This document shows, piece after piece, positions 33,946-43,389 of a stretch of 64,000 nt of DNA (within the stretch, counting starts at the first letter, position 1; each line of letters begins with the position of its first letter). Under the pieces are notes generated by a model, which was given only the letters and a program-made list of their open reading frames with translations, was not told the DNA's origin and searched no databases. The translations under genes and the position numbers were made by a program. This DNA is from UMGS1312 sp964631595 (GTDB lineage: Bacteria; Bacillota; Clostridia; Oscillospirales; CAG-272). The stretch is taken from the NCBI GenBank assembly GCA_964631595.1, contig CAZVXL010000003.1, positions 39,726 through 103,725 on the forward strand, read 5' to 3'.

Positions 33946-35376
33946 ATGGATCATATTGAGCTTTCAAGTGTACTTCACTTTTTTGAGGAGATCTCGCGCA
34001 TCCCACGTGCATCCGGTAACGAAAAGGGTGTGGCTGAATATCTTGTGCGCTTTGCGGAGGAAAGAGGGCTTTTTCACTCTGTTGACAGCGCCGGAAACGT
34101 ACTTATAAAAAAGCCCGCACAGGGCTCCGATTCCGCCCCCGTTATACTTCAGGGGCACATGGACATGGTGGCGGAAAAGATCGACGGCTCCGACCACTGC
34201 TTTGAGACGGATCCGATAAGGCTGATATATGACGGAGATATCCTTCGTGCGGACGGCACCACGCTCGGCGCCGACAACGGCATCGGTGTTTCGCTGATCC
34301 TTGCAGTGCTCGATTCCGACACGCTCCGCTGTCCTCCGCTCGAATGTGTTTTCACCGTCTCCGAGGAGATCGGTCTGCTCGGAGCGGACAAATTCGATTT
34401 TGCCGCTCTCTCCGGCAGGAGATATCTCAATCTCGATTCCGAGGGGGAGGGTGTCGCTACGGTCGCCTGCGCCGGAGGCGTCAGGTGCGATATAGATATC
34501 CCACTGTCCGAGGATGCGGTGCAGATCTCGGGAAATGACATAAAGATCACTCTCGGCGGTCTTGCGGGAGGTCACTCCGGTGAGGACATAAACAAACGCA
34601 GATCAAACGCGCTTCTTATGCTCTCCGACCTCATCTCCGCCGCCTCCTCCGCAGTGACCGAGGCGGGCTTTACGGCAGCTCTCGTATCAATGAACGGCGG
34701 CAGCAAGGACAACGCCATTCCCCACTCCGCCACAGCCGTGGTGCGCACCGATGCCTCCGATATCTTCACCGAGGCACTGAGCGATGCCGCAAACGAGCGT
34801 ATGCAGTTCCTCTGCGATGAGGATATGCTGTGCCGCATATCCGTGACCGCCTCCGCGCCGTCCGGAAAAGTGATCGGTAACAGCCTCCTCACTCTCATCT
34901 CCGAGCTTCCGTGCGGTGTTATCGAAATGGAGCCCAATATGCCGGACTGTGTACGCACGTCGGCAAATCTCGGTATAGTCAATGCCGACGAAAATGGGAT
35001 ATCCGTCGTGCTGTCCGCTCGCTCCTCAAGCGACAGTGAGCTCGATCTGGCACTGGCTTCCGTCGAAAAAATATGCAAGGGCTTCGGCGGCACCGTATCC
35101 CCGAGAGGTCGTTACACCGGCTGGGCACGGCGTGAGAGCTCCGAGCTCCGAGCATATTACACGGATGCGACTCGCCGTATCCTCGGAAAGGAAGCCGAGT
35201 TTCTCTCGATCCACGCAGGTCTCGAATGCGGTATCGTATCAAAAAAAGTGCCCAACATGGACATGATATCCATAGGGCCCGTCATAAAGAATATGCACTC
35301 TCCCGACGAGACCGTGTCTCTTTCGTCTGTTGAGAGATTTGCAAGGCTCGTGTCATATATGCTCGAAAATATGTGA
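33946..35376 (+). CDS. pepD: Aminoacyl-histidine dipeptidase (M20)
   Basis: 476 residues from ATG 33946 (AAGGAG 5-6 nt upstream); the in-frame ATG at 33895 overlaps the promoter. Cytoplasmic M20 metallopeptidase cutting Xaa-His and other dipeptides. Metal ligands are seen in VILQGHMDMV, LGADNGIGVS, SEEIGLLGAD and the final HAGLECG; dimerisation insert in the middle. Monocistronic. Confidence 0.94.
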   Translation: MDHIELSSVLHFFEEISRIPRASGNEKGVAEYLVRFAEERGLFHSVDSAGNVLIKKPAQGSDSAPVILQGHMDMVAEKIDGSDHCFETDPIRLIYDGDILRADGTTLGADNGIGVSLILAVLDSDTLRCPPLECVFTVSEEIGLLGADKFDFAALSGRRYLNLDSEGEGVATVACAGGVRCDIDIPLSEDAVQISGNDIKITLGGLAGGHSGEDINKRRSNALLMLSDLISAASSAVTEAGFTAALVSMNGGSKDNAIPHSATAVVRTDASDIFTEALSDAANERMQFLCDEDMLCRISVTASAPSGKVIGNSLLTLISELPCGVIEMEPNMPDCVRTSANLGIVNADENGISVVLSARSSSDSELDLALASVEKICKGFGGTVSPRGRYTGWARRESSELRAYYTDATRRILGKEAEFLSIHAGLECGIVSKKVPNMDMISIGPVIKNMHSPDETVSLSSVERFARLVSYMLENM

Positions 35377-35385
35377 CTGCCGCAC

Positions 35386-35450
35386 AAAAGCCTCATGTGC
35401 ATTTGCAGACGCCGAGATCTCGGCGCTCATACACATGAGGCTTTTTCTTT
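35386..35450 (+). terminator. Bidirectional terminator between pepD and the LtaS-like gene
   Basis: AAAAGCCTCATGTG (35386-35399) pairs with CACATGAGGCTTTT (35432-35445), with T run on both strands and an inner GCGCCGAGATCTCGGCG-type hairpin. Confidence 0.88.
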
Positions 35451-37609
35451 TATTTCTTACCGTACGAAAAGAGCTCCGAGAGCAGGTTCTTGCGGTCTGC
35501 CACGGCATTGTAGGAGAGCATGGCGTAATCGTTCAGCTCACTCTCGCGTCCCATTGCGATGGCATCGTAATAGCTTCCGTTGGCATCACGGTAATGTCCC
35601 GCAGAGATCACGGGATATTTTTCGGACAGCTCGGAAAGGTACATCTGCGCGGCAGTCCTCGGTATTCCCGCCTTTTCGCAAAGGAGCGTTGACAGATAGT
35701 TTGCACTTATATCTACGCCCGTTTCCTCCTCGATATCGAAATTCGCCCACATCACGAACGGTACCGTATATCTGAGGAGCTGTTCCTCAAGAGTTCCGTT
35801 CTCCACGCTGATATTGTTCATTTTCCAGAGCGGCCTTACGACATTGTCATTCGGCTGATGGTCTCCGAACATGAGGATCACGGTGGGCTCGGACTGAGTC
35901 GCAAAATAATCCACAAGCTCTCCGAACGCCTCGTCCGACTTATTTATGAGCGACAGATACGTATTGGTGACTCCCGTATTTGAGAATCCGGCGATATACT
36001 CAGACGGGGTGAAATTGCTGTGCTTTGTGGTATATCCGCCGTGATTCTGCATCGTCACGTCAAATGCAAACAGCCTGTCACCCTCGTCCTTTGCCTCGTA
36101 CAGCTCAATGATCTTTTCATAGGTCGCGGCATCGGAATAATAATTGCGTATCTTCTCGCTTCCCGTGAAATCGGCAGACGAATAGAAGCGATCGAAGCCG
36201 AACCACTCATATACCTTATCGCGGTTCCAGCCGCTTGCCCCGTACGGGTGAATTGCGACTGTTTTGTATCCGAGCTCCGAAAGCTGAGATGCAAAGGACG
36301 GTGTTTCGCCCTCAAGATACTGCATATACGGAATACTTCCCACGCTGAAATGGGACATAGAGAAGCCCGTCAGAAACTCAAACTCGGAATTCGGGGTATT
36401 TCCACCCTTGACCGAGACGTGGCACGTTCCCTTCACCGTATCGCTCCGCATCGAATCAATGCACGGAGTCACGGGCATAGCCGCGTTGTAATTCACGGCA
36501 GTTCGCAGATCGGAGAACGCCTCGTTCATTATTACGATAACGTTCGGCAGGACGGTGTCCTCCGTCACCTCCTCCGCCTCGTAATCCGCCATCAGCTCCG
36601 AGAGCTTCTCGGGGCTGTAGCCGTCGGGCTTGTCTATATCGGCAAACTGGAGCGTGTACGCAAATGTCACGGCGGCTCCGTTCACTTTGTACACGTGCTT
36701 CGGCGTGAACAGATACGGGTACATTCCCAGCTCCGACACGCCCTCGTCCGACTGAACATAAAGACCGCCGAGTACAATTGCGACCGCAGACACAGCCGCA
36801 ACGGGAGCGCGCAGCCACCAAAGCTTCAGCTTGATCCTCGGAGTACACAGAAGTCCGAGCATGATGATAAAGAGAAACGCGCAGACGATAAAGCAAACGC
36901 GGAAGCTCACTATAAAGGTATAGTTATCGACAACATCCGCGGCTATTCCCGCCGACATTATATCCCACGGGAACAAAGGAGTTCCCCTGAACTCAAGCGT
37001 GTAGTAATTGGCTATTCCGAACAGCATGGGAACGGCGGCGGTAACGGCTACAGCCGCCTTCATGCTTCCCGTGAGGAACAGAACGAACAGCTCCGCCGCG
37101 TAGTAGAACAGCAGATTCATGAAGAACAGCTCCGGATGACCGTCTGTCGCTATCATGTCAAACGGGTTGTGAGTAAAGAATTCCGTCAAGAGAAACGCGG
37201 CGGCGGGAGCAAGCGCGGTCAATATCCAGCCGCTCACCTTGCCGAGTCTCAGGCAAAGCAGACCGGCAAATGCCGCCGCGACCGCGATGACTACGGACAG
37301 CACAAGCTCGGCTCTGTATTCCGAGCCCCCGGACTGAATCACGGCGACGGCTATCAGCACAAGCATGAGCAGTGCCGGAATCAGTGAGCAGATCCGCACG
37401 ACGGATGAGAAGCGGCGCAGGCGCGCGAAAATCCCCTTCTCGCACTTCGCCGCGCTCTCCGTTTTTTCCTTGGCATCGGTCGATGCCGTATCAGCTGATA
37501 TCTGCGTCTCATTTACCGATGCAGCCTCGCTCGATACGTCACCGCGGACACTCTCCGAGATCACGTCGGTCTCGGTCTTCTTTTGACTTTTTCTCTTGAA
37601 TATGTTCAT
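35450..37609 (-). CDS. LTA-synthase-family phosphoglycerol transferase
   Basis: 719 residues from the second ATG (37609), since GAAGG is only 3 nt from the first. A hydrophilic acidic N-terminal tail of about 60 residues precedes five or six membrane helices (70-280). Extracellular sulfatase-fold domain 350-690: MNEAFSD binds metal, KGGNTPNSEFEFLTG holds the nucleophile Thr (about 405), and MFGDHQP is the late metal motif. Likely polymerises or decorates wall glycerol-phosphate polymers. Starts 12-16 nt after the cohesin/dockerin gene, so they share an mRNA. Confidence 0.9.
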   Translation of the reverse strand: MNIFKRKSQKKTETDVISESVRGDVSSEAASVNETQISADTASTDAKEKTESAAKCEKGIFARLRRFSSVVRICSLIPALLMLVLIAVAVIQSGGSEYRAELVLSVVIAVAAAFAGLLCLRLGKVSGWILTALAPAAAFLLTEFFTHNPFDMIATDGHPELFFMNLLFYYAAELFVLFLTGSMKAAVAVTAAVPMLFGIANYYTLEFRGTPLFPWDIMSAGIAADVVDNYTFIVSFRVCFIVCAFLFIIMLGLLCTPRIKLKLWWLRAPVAAVSAVAIVLGGLYVQSDEGVSELGMYPYLFTPKHVYKVNGAAVTFAYTLQFADIDKPDGYSPEKLSELMADYEAEEVTEDTVLPNVIVIMNEAFSDLRTAVNYNAAMPVTPCIDSMRSDTVKGTCHVSVKGGNTPNSEFEFLTGFSMSHFSVGSIPYMQYLEGETPSFASQLSELGYKTVAIHPYGASGWNRDKVYEWFGFDRFYSSADFTGSEKIRNYYSDAATYEKIIELYEAKDEGDRLFAFDVTMQNHGGYTTKHSNFTPSEYIAGFSNTGVTNTYLSLINKSDEAFGELVDYFATQSEPTVILMFGDHQPNDNVVRPLWKMNNISVENGTLEEQLLRYTVPFVMWANFDIEEETGVDISANYLSTLLCEKAGIPRTAAQMYLSELSEKYPVISAGHYRDANGSYYDAIAMGRESELNDYAMLSYNAVADRKNLLSELFSYGKK

Positions 37610-37624
37610 CATATACCTTCGATC

Positions 37625-39997
37625 TTATTTTCCGCTGATTATTTGCATGAAGCGACTGAGGTCGGTGCTGTTCACCGTTCCGTCGCCGGTCACGTCGGGA
37701 TTTCCCTTATATCCCATTCCGCCTCCCGTCACGATCATGGTGAGCGTGGACAGGTCGATACTGTTTATTGCTCCGTCGCCGTTTACATCTCCCGCCACGT
37801 ACGTCGGATCCGTGCCGGTGGGCACGCCGTCAAGCTCGGTTATATAGGCATCGTACTCACGAAGCATCGTCTCATGATCCGAGGCAAGTCTAAGACTGTC
37901 CGCCGCCTCCGCAAGTATGGCATCCGTCTTCGCTTTGTTTGCGGCGGAGTATTCATTGCCCGCGATATGCGCCGCAAGCCTTGCGCAAAGCTCCTCCGCA
38001 TATGCGGCAAGTCCGCAGAACAGTCTACCGTCCGCCTCCGAGATCACCGTGAAGCGATCGGAGCGGGAGACAGTGTTTCCGCCGCTGTCAAGCGCCGAGA
38101 TCACTATATGAAATACTCCGACCTCTCCGACATAGTCATCGAACGGCATTTCATATTCGCAAGCATCGGTTACGTCTATCACGCTCTCGTAGCCGTCGCT
38201 GTCGTAGATAAGGTATATCTCGTACATCACCGCCGCGGAGTAGCTGTCCCAGCTTACCGTGGTTCCGTCATATGTGACCCCGCTCGGCAGTCCGCCCGTG
38301 ACCTCGGGCTTCGGTACGCTCACCGTGCCGGTGCCCCCGACGGTCTGTGCGGCAATTCCGCCTATATACGGGACAAGCGTGGCTTCTATCTTATAATCGC
38401 CCGAATTTTCGGGCACGGTGAACTCGATATTTGCAAGCTCCGCATCTCCTATGATATCGGCGGATGAGGCAAACACGATAACAAGCGGCTCGGAGGAGAG
38501 CTGTGAAACCGAGCCCGCTCCCTTCAGGGTGTCCGACACCTCGACGCTCTTTACGGCAAAGCCGGACGGATATGACACTCGGAGCTCAAAGCCCGAATAG
38601 CCGGTCGCTCCGCCGAGCGATATTCCGACGAGAGCACTGCCCGAATCCGCGACCGCGTTCCCGACGACAAGTCTCGGAGAGGATGCTGTGGTGCCGATGC
38701 TGTAGCCCGTATTGCCGAGGTCGAAGCCTATGATGCTGTTTATATACGCCTCATTCTCATCAAAGGAAAGGCGCGCCGCGGCGGAGCCCTCCGCCTCTCT
38801 TACATTGTAATCGGAATATGCCAGTACCGCATTGTCAATTGCCGCGCCGAGTCTGTAGTGGCTCACTGCGAGGCTGTCATATCCCGTATCAAAGCTGTCG
38901 TTTATCGCTCTGAGCATAAGAACGCCGTTCAGATACACGGACACAGCGCTCCTTGCCTGTCTTACCGCGAACTCATATGTTCTTCCGAGCTCAAGCGCAT
39001 ACGCGGCAGAGGCAAGCACGGCAGAGGCGGCGGTATTAAAGCCGTAGCCGGAGCGGGCGGAGATGTAAAATTTGCCCGTATCCCAATCATATCCGGCGAT
39101 ATATCCGCCTCCGAAGCGAACTCCGAGGCTTGCGCCCGCTGATCTTCGGTCGACCCTTATATCCTCCGCATAGGTGAAGCCGCCGAGCTCGGTGAGATCC
39201 GAGACTATCGATGCGACACCGGTCTTGCCGTTTTCGGTGAACTTGAGATATCCCCCGCTCACGGACGGTGATACCGTTCTGCTCGGAAGCATCTCCCCGA
39301 GCTCGGGCATGGGACGTCCCTCGCTTGCCACGGAATATCCGCTGTCAAAGTACCACGATGACACCTCCGAGGTCGCGGATATCCCGCCGAAATCCTCCGT
39401 TGCCACGACATCTCCGTAGCGCTCTCTGACATTGTACGAGCTGCCGCATACGCGAAGATTATCCATGAGGAACGTACAGTGCTGAGGATAGAGGATAAGG
39501 TATTTAGTTTCAAAGCTGCTGTCCATCTCGGCGGAGACCATCGGAATACCGTCGAGATAAACTGTCATCTCGGGGCCGTCAAACTGAAAGGCAAGCTCAT
39601 ACCAGTGTGACATTTGCCACTCAAAGCTTCTTTCGGCGTAGCAGTCGAAGGTATCGGTCTGCTTGTTCGTGGGCCATTCCGAGCCGGAGCCGACGGTAAA
39701 CGCTCCCTTTGTGAAGTTGTATCCGGCATAATTGTACTCCGGACCGCCCGAAAATACCGTGAGCTGTGCGTACTTTCCGCTGTCCGGTGTATCGACGGAC
39801 TCGACGAGCACGTCGAAAATAAGCGTGCCGCCGCCGTTTTCCGAAATATACTTATTTATTGCATCCGAGCCTGCGGAATAGACGATACCGTCGTTATTAC
39901 AGCGGATACAGGTATCGCCTGCGGACGATGCCGAAAACGCCAGCGCTCCCATAAGCATTGTGAAGGTTAAAAAAACAGATAAAAGTCGCTTTGTCAT
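37625..39997 (-). CDS. Secreted multimodular protein with LamG-like, cohesin-like, Fn3 and dockerin domains
   Basis: 790 residues. Signal peptide 1-26. Two LamG/concanavalin-like modules at about 35-190 (AGYNFTKGAFTVGSG, VYLDGIPM) and 245-395 (AGYDWDTGKFYI, VYLNGVLM). A cohesin-like beta domain at 440-560 (SGFELRVSYPSGF, LANIEFTVPE). Fn3-like domain 565-652. Helical segment 655-720. Type I dockerin 734-790 with two calcium loops (GDVNGDGAINSIDL, DVTGDGTVNSTDL). No catalytic motif seen. Having both cohesin-like and dockerin modules suggests a small scaffold or adaptor. Own promoter at 40092-40120. Confidence 0.85.
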   Translation of the reverse strand: MTKRLLSVFLTFTMLMGALAFSASSAGDTCIRCNNDGIVYSAGSDAINKYISENGGGTLIFDVLVESVDTPDSGKYAQLTVFSGGPEYNYAGYNFTKGAFTVGSGSEWPTNKQTDTFDCYAERSFEWQMSHWYELAFQFDGPEMTVYLDGIPMVSAEMDSSFETKYLILYPQHCTFLMDNLRVCGSSYNVRERYGDVVATEDFGGISATSEVSSWYFDSGYSVASEGRPMPELGEMLPSRTVSPSVSGGYLKFTENGKTGVASIVSDLTELGGFTYAEDIRVDRRSAGASLGVRFGGGYIAGYDWDTGKFYISARSGYGFNTAASAVLASAAYALELGRTYEFAVRQARSAVSVYLNGVLMLRAINDSFDTGYDSLAVSHYRLGAAIDNAVLAYSDYNVREAEGSAAARLSFDENEAYINSIIGFDLGNTGYSIGTTASSPRLVVGNAVADSGSALVGISLGGATGYSGFELRVSYPSGFAVKSVEVSDTLKGAGSVSQLSSEPLVIVFASSADIIGDAELANIEFTVPENSGDYKIEATLVPYIGGIAAQTVGGTGTVSVPKPEVTGGLPSGVTYDGTTVSWDSYSAAVMYEIYLIYDSDGYESVIDVTDACEYEMPFDDYVGEVGVFHIVISALDSGGNTVSRSDRFTVISEADGRLFCGLAAYAEELCARLAAHIAGNEYSAANKAKTDAILAEAADSLRLASDHETMLREYDAYITELDGVPTGTDPTYVAGDVNGDGAINSIDLSTLTMIVTGGGMGYKGNPDVTGDGTVNSTDLSRFMQIISGK

Positions 39998-40091
39998 GTT
40001 CCAAGCCTCACATTATTCCGAGATACCGGTCGAGGTAAGAGCTTCCCCAAGTCTCACCCGAGATCGGCATCTCTTGTTTTGACATAGTACC

Positions 40092-40120
40092 ATTATACCA
40101 CACTTTCTGTGCAATTTCAA
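40092..40120 (-). promoter_or_regulatory. Sigma-A promoter of the cohesin/dockerin-LtaS operon
   Basis: TTGAAA (40120-40115), 17 bp, TATAAT (40097-40092) on the minus strand; leader about 85 nt. Confidence 0.85.
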
Positions 40121-40271
40121 TAGAAAAGAGGTGTCGTCGCGATATCATTTTGCGCTATTGCAGTATCCGCGCGGGCACGCCGCACCGCTTCGCCACGCCC
40201 CCTGCGTTTGCACTTTTCCCGTATTAATGTAGACGGTCTGTAAAGCCTTTGTAAATCCGAGGCGCGCCGTG

Positions 40272-40301
40272 TTGACTGTGATTTATTTTTGATGTTATAA
40301 T
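40272..40301 (+). promoter_or_regulatory. Sigma-A promoter of the ABC transporter gene
   Basis: TTGACT (40272-40277), 18 bp, TATAAT (40296-40301). The intergenic region 39998-40341 holds this and the divergent promoter and no gene. Confidence 0.8.
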
Positions 40302-40341
40302 TTTCCGGTAAGCAGATATTGCTTTAATGAAAGGTCAAAAG

Positions 40342-43308
40342 ATGCTTGAACTGAGAAATATTAAAAAGGATTATGAGATGAACGGCGAGACCGTTCATGC
40401 TCTCCGCGGTATTTCGACCACCTTCAGAAAGAACGAGTTCGTTGCCGTGCTCGGTCATTCCGGCTGCGGAAAGACCACGCTTCTGAACATTATCGGCGGT
40501 CTTGACAAATACACCTCGGGTGAGCTTCTGATAAACGGTGTTTCCACGAAGAAATATCGCGACAGAGACTGGGATGCGTACCGCAATCATTCAATAGGCT
40601 TTGTATTCCAAAGCTACAACCTTATCCCGCATCAGACGGTGCTTGCGAACGTGGAGCTTGCACTCACGATCTCCGGAATATCCCGCTCGGAGAGGCGCCG
40701 CAGAGCTGTTGCCGCTCTCGAAAAGGTCGGTCTCGGAGATCAGCTTAAAAAGCGACCGAGCCAAATGTCGGGCGGTCAGATGCAGCGTGTGGCGATAGCA
40801 AGAGCTCTTGTGAACGATCCCGAGATACTGCTTGCCGATGAGCCGACGGGCGCTCTTGATTCCGAGACCTCGGTTCAGGTCATGGATATCATCCGTGAGA
40901 TCGCCAAGGACAGACTTGTCATCATGGTCACCCACAATCCGGAGCTTGCGGAGGAATACGCGACGAGGATCATACGGATAAAGGACGGCCTCATAACCGA
41001 CGATTCCGATCCCTGCGAGTCCGCGGAGTCAGCCGTTCAAGCTCCTCCTAAAAAGTCGAAGAAGAACGGCAGGGTCTCCATGTCGTTTTTCACCGCGCTG
41101 TCCCTCTCCCTCAACAATCTGATGACAAAGAAGGGGCGCACCTTCATGACCTCCTTTGCGGGCTCCATAGGTATTATAGGCATTGCGCTCATACTATCTC
41201 TCTCCAACGGTATCAACACCTACATCAACAAGATACAGAAGGAGGCTCTCTCCTCCTACCCCATCACGATAACGAAGGAAAGCAACGACACCTTTGCGAT
41301 GATGGAGACAATGATGCAGCAGAACGTGGAGGCAAGCACGGAGAAGCACGACCGCGATGCCGTATATTCGAACACCGTAATGTACGATATGGTGAACGCG
41401 ATGACCTCCACCGCAAAGAATTACAACGATCTCGAAAAATTCAAGAAATACCTCGACGGAAACGACGAGGTGCAGAAATACGCCTCCGCGATACAGTACG
41501 GATATGACCTCGATATGCCGATATACACAAAGGATTCCGAGGGCGTTATCATGGAAGCGGATCTTGCAAAGCTCATCGGCAATGTCCTCGGTGACACGGG
41601 CACCTCGATGCTCACCTCGGACTACTCCATGTTCTCTCAAATAAACGTCTTCCAAGAGATGCTCTCCGACAGCTCGGGAAAGCTCTCAAGTGAGATCACG
41701 GACAAATACGAGCTTGTCTACGGCGATTGGCCGAAGGAGTACAACGAGGTCGTGCTGATCGTGACGAAGGACAACGAGCTGTCCGACATGATGCTTTACG
41801 CTCTCGGCTTCAAGGATTCCAAGGCATTCGCCGAGCTTATGAACTCCACCGTAAAGGGAGAGCAGCTCGACAACCTCGGTGAGACCAAGTGGAGCTACGA
41901 GGAGATATGCGAAAAGAAATACAAGATCGTGCTCCCGACAGACAAATATTCACCCGTAAGCGACGGCACAGACCACACGCACGGCATACAGTACAATGAT
42001 ATCAGCTCGACGGCGGCGGGACTTGAGTACCTGTACAACTCCGAGGACGCGGGCACAGAGCTCAAGATCTGCGGCATAATCCGTCCGGGCGAGGATGCCG
42101 ACGGGCTGATCCTCACGGGTGCGATCGGCTACACGAAGGCTCTGACGGATCATCTGATCGAAAGGCTTGAAAGCAGTGACATCATGCAGGCACAGCTTGC
42201 CGATCCCACCGTAGACGCGATCAAGGGAATTCCGTTCATCACCGAGACCACCGTACTTCCCGACGATGCGGAAAAGGCGGCGGATTTCGCGGGCAGACTC
42301 GGCGGACTGAGCACCGTGGAGGCGGCGGAGGTGTTCCGCTATATCTCCGCGATCCCCTCCGAGGAGTACATTGATTCCGTGATAAGCGCCCAGCTCGGAG
42401 CACTTACAAGAGAGGACATCGAAAAAACGGTGGTCGATACCTATTCCGCCGAAATGGGCGTGGATGCCGACACCGTTATGGGATATATAAGCAGTATGAG
42501 CGACGAGGAGCTCATGGCATCCGTAAAGCAGGGCATGACCGAGGCGCTCACCGAGCAATATGCCGCGCAGGCGGAGGCAAGCCTTGTGGGTATGTCCGAT
42601 GAGATGCTTCAGGCTATGCTCCTCTCGGGAGAGTGGACAGACGAGCAATACGTCATGATGTATGACGAATTTGTTCCCGCCGCATATTCCGACGGATCAT
42701 ATGAAGAAAATCTCGCACTGCTCGGCTACGCCTCCCCCGAGGATCCCGATTCGATAAACATCTACGCCGAGACCTTCTCCGACAAGGACAAAATCTCCGA
42801 GATCATTGCAGAATACAACAGCTCCGTCTCCGAGGACGAGATGATCGAATATACCGATTACGTGGAGCTGCTCATGTCCTCCATTACCGATATAATCAGC
42901 GGCGTTTCCTATCTTCTTGTCGCCTTCGTCGGTATATCTCTTGTGGTATCCTCGATCATGATCGGTATCATCACCTACATTTCAGTCTTGGAGCGCACCC
43001 GTGAGATCGGTATTCTCCGTGCCATCGGTGCCTCGAAGCGCGATATCTCGAATGTATTCAACGCCGAAACGCTGATCGTGGGCTTTGTATCGGGAGCTAT
43101 CGGCATCGGTCTTTCCGTACTGCTCTGTATTCCGATCAACGCCATAATCCATCATCTCACAAGGCTTGTTGAGCTGAAGGCTGCCCTTCCCGCCTTGGCG
43201 GGCGTGATACTCGTCCTTATAAGTATGTGCCTCACGCTCATTGCGGGCGTTATTCCCTCAAGGGTCGCCGCAAAGAAGGATCCGGTCGAAGCGTTGAGAA
43301 GCGAATGA
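40342..43308 (+). CDS. MacB-like ABC transporter, fused ATPase and FtsX-type permease
   Basis: 988 residues from ATG 40342 (GAAAGGT 7 nt upstream; an ATG at 40327 has no ribosome site). Residues 1-225: ATPase with Walker A GHSGCGKTT, signature MSGGQMQRVAIARAL and Walker B ILLADEPTGALD. One membrane helix near 265 (GSIGIIGIALILSLSNG), a large acidic extracellular domain of about 550 residues, and three C-terminal FtsX helices. MacB/YknYZ-type systems are mechanotransmitters exporting peptides or lipoproteins. The extracellular domain is unusually large and no membrane-fusion partner is adjacent. Monocistronic. Confidence 0.9.
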   Translation: MLELRNIKKDYEMNGETVHALRGISTTFRKNEFVAVLGHSGCGKTTLLNIIGGLDKYTSGELLINGVSTKKYRDRDWDAYRNHSIGFVFQSYNLIPHQTVLANVELALTISGISRSERRRRAVAALEKVGLGDQLKKRPSQMSGGQMQRVAIARALVNDPEILLADEPTGALDSETSVQVMDIIREIAKDRLVIMVTHNPELAEEYATRIIRIKDGLITDDSDPCESAESAVQAPPKKSKKNGRVSMSFFTALSLSLNNLMTKKGRTFMTSFAGSIGIIGIALILSLSNGINTYINKIQKEALSSYPITITKESNDTFAMMETMMQQNVEASTEKHDRDAVYSNTVMYDMVNAMTSTAKNYNDLEKFKKYLDGNDEVQKYASAIQYGYDLDMPIYTKDSEGVIMEADLAKLIGNVLGDTGTSMLTSDYSMFSQINVFQEMLSDSSGKLSSEITDKYELVYGDWPKEYNEVVLIVTKDNELSDMMLYALGFKDSKAFAELMNSTVKGEQLDNLGETKWSYEEICEKKYKIVLPTDKYSPVSDGTDHTHGIQYNDISSTAAGLEYLYNSEDAGTELKICGIIRPGEDADGLILTGAIGYTKALTDHLIERLESSDIMQAQLADPTVDAIKGIPFITETTVLPDDAEKAADFAGRLGGLSTVEAAEVFRYISAIPSEEYIDSVISAQLGALTREDIEKTVVDTYSAEMGVDADTVMGYISSMSDEELMASVKQGMTEALTEQYAAQAEASLVGMSDEMLQAMLLSGEWTDEQYVMMYDEFVPAAYSDGSYEENLALLGYASPEDPDSINIYAETFSDKDKISEIIAEYNSSVSEDEMIEYTDYVELLMSSITDIISGVSYLLVAFVGISLVVSSIMIGIITYISVLERTREIGILRAIGASKRDISNVFNAETLIVGFVSGAIGIGLSVLLCIPINAIIHHLTRLVELKAALPALAGVILVLISMCLTLIAGVIPSRVAAKKDPVEALRSE

Positions 43309-43341
43309 CAGAGACGGCAAGCCGCCTTCCCCGACAAAACG

Positions 43342-43380
43342 AAGGTCGGTATCGCACCGTGGTGCGATACCGACCTTTTT
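43342..43380 (+). terminator. Terminator after the ABC transporter gene
   Basis: AAGGTCGGTATCGCAC and GTGCGATACCGACCTT stem with CGTG loop and T5. Separates the convergent minus-strand gene at 43390. Confidence 0.92.
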
Positions 43381-43389
43381 CAGTTTTCT

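Noticed and set aside
36020..37387. 455-codon plus-strand frame opposite the second LtaS-like gene
   Set aside because: Arg/His-rich composition and no motif; antisense shadow.
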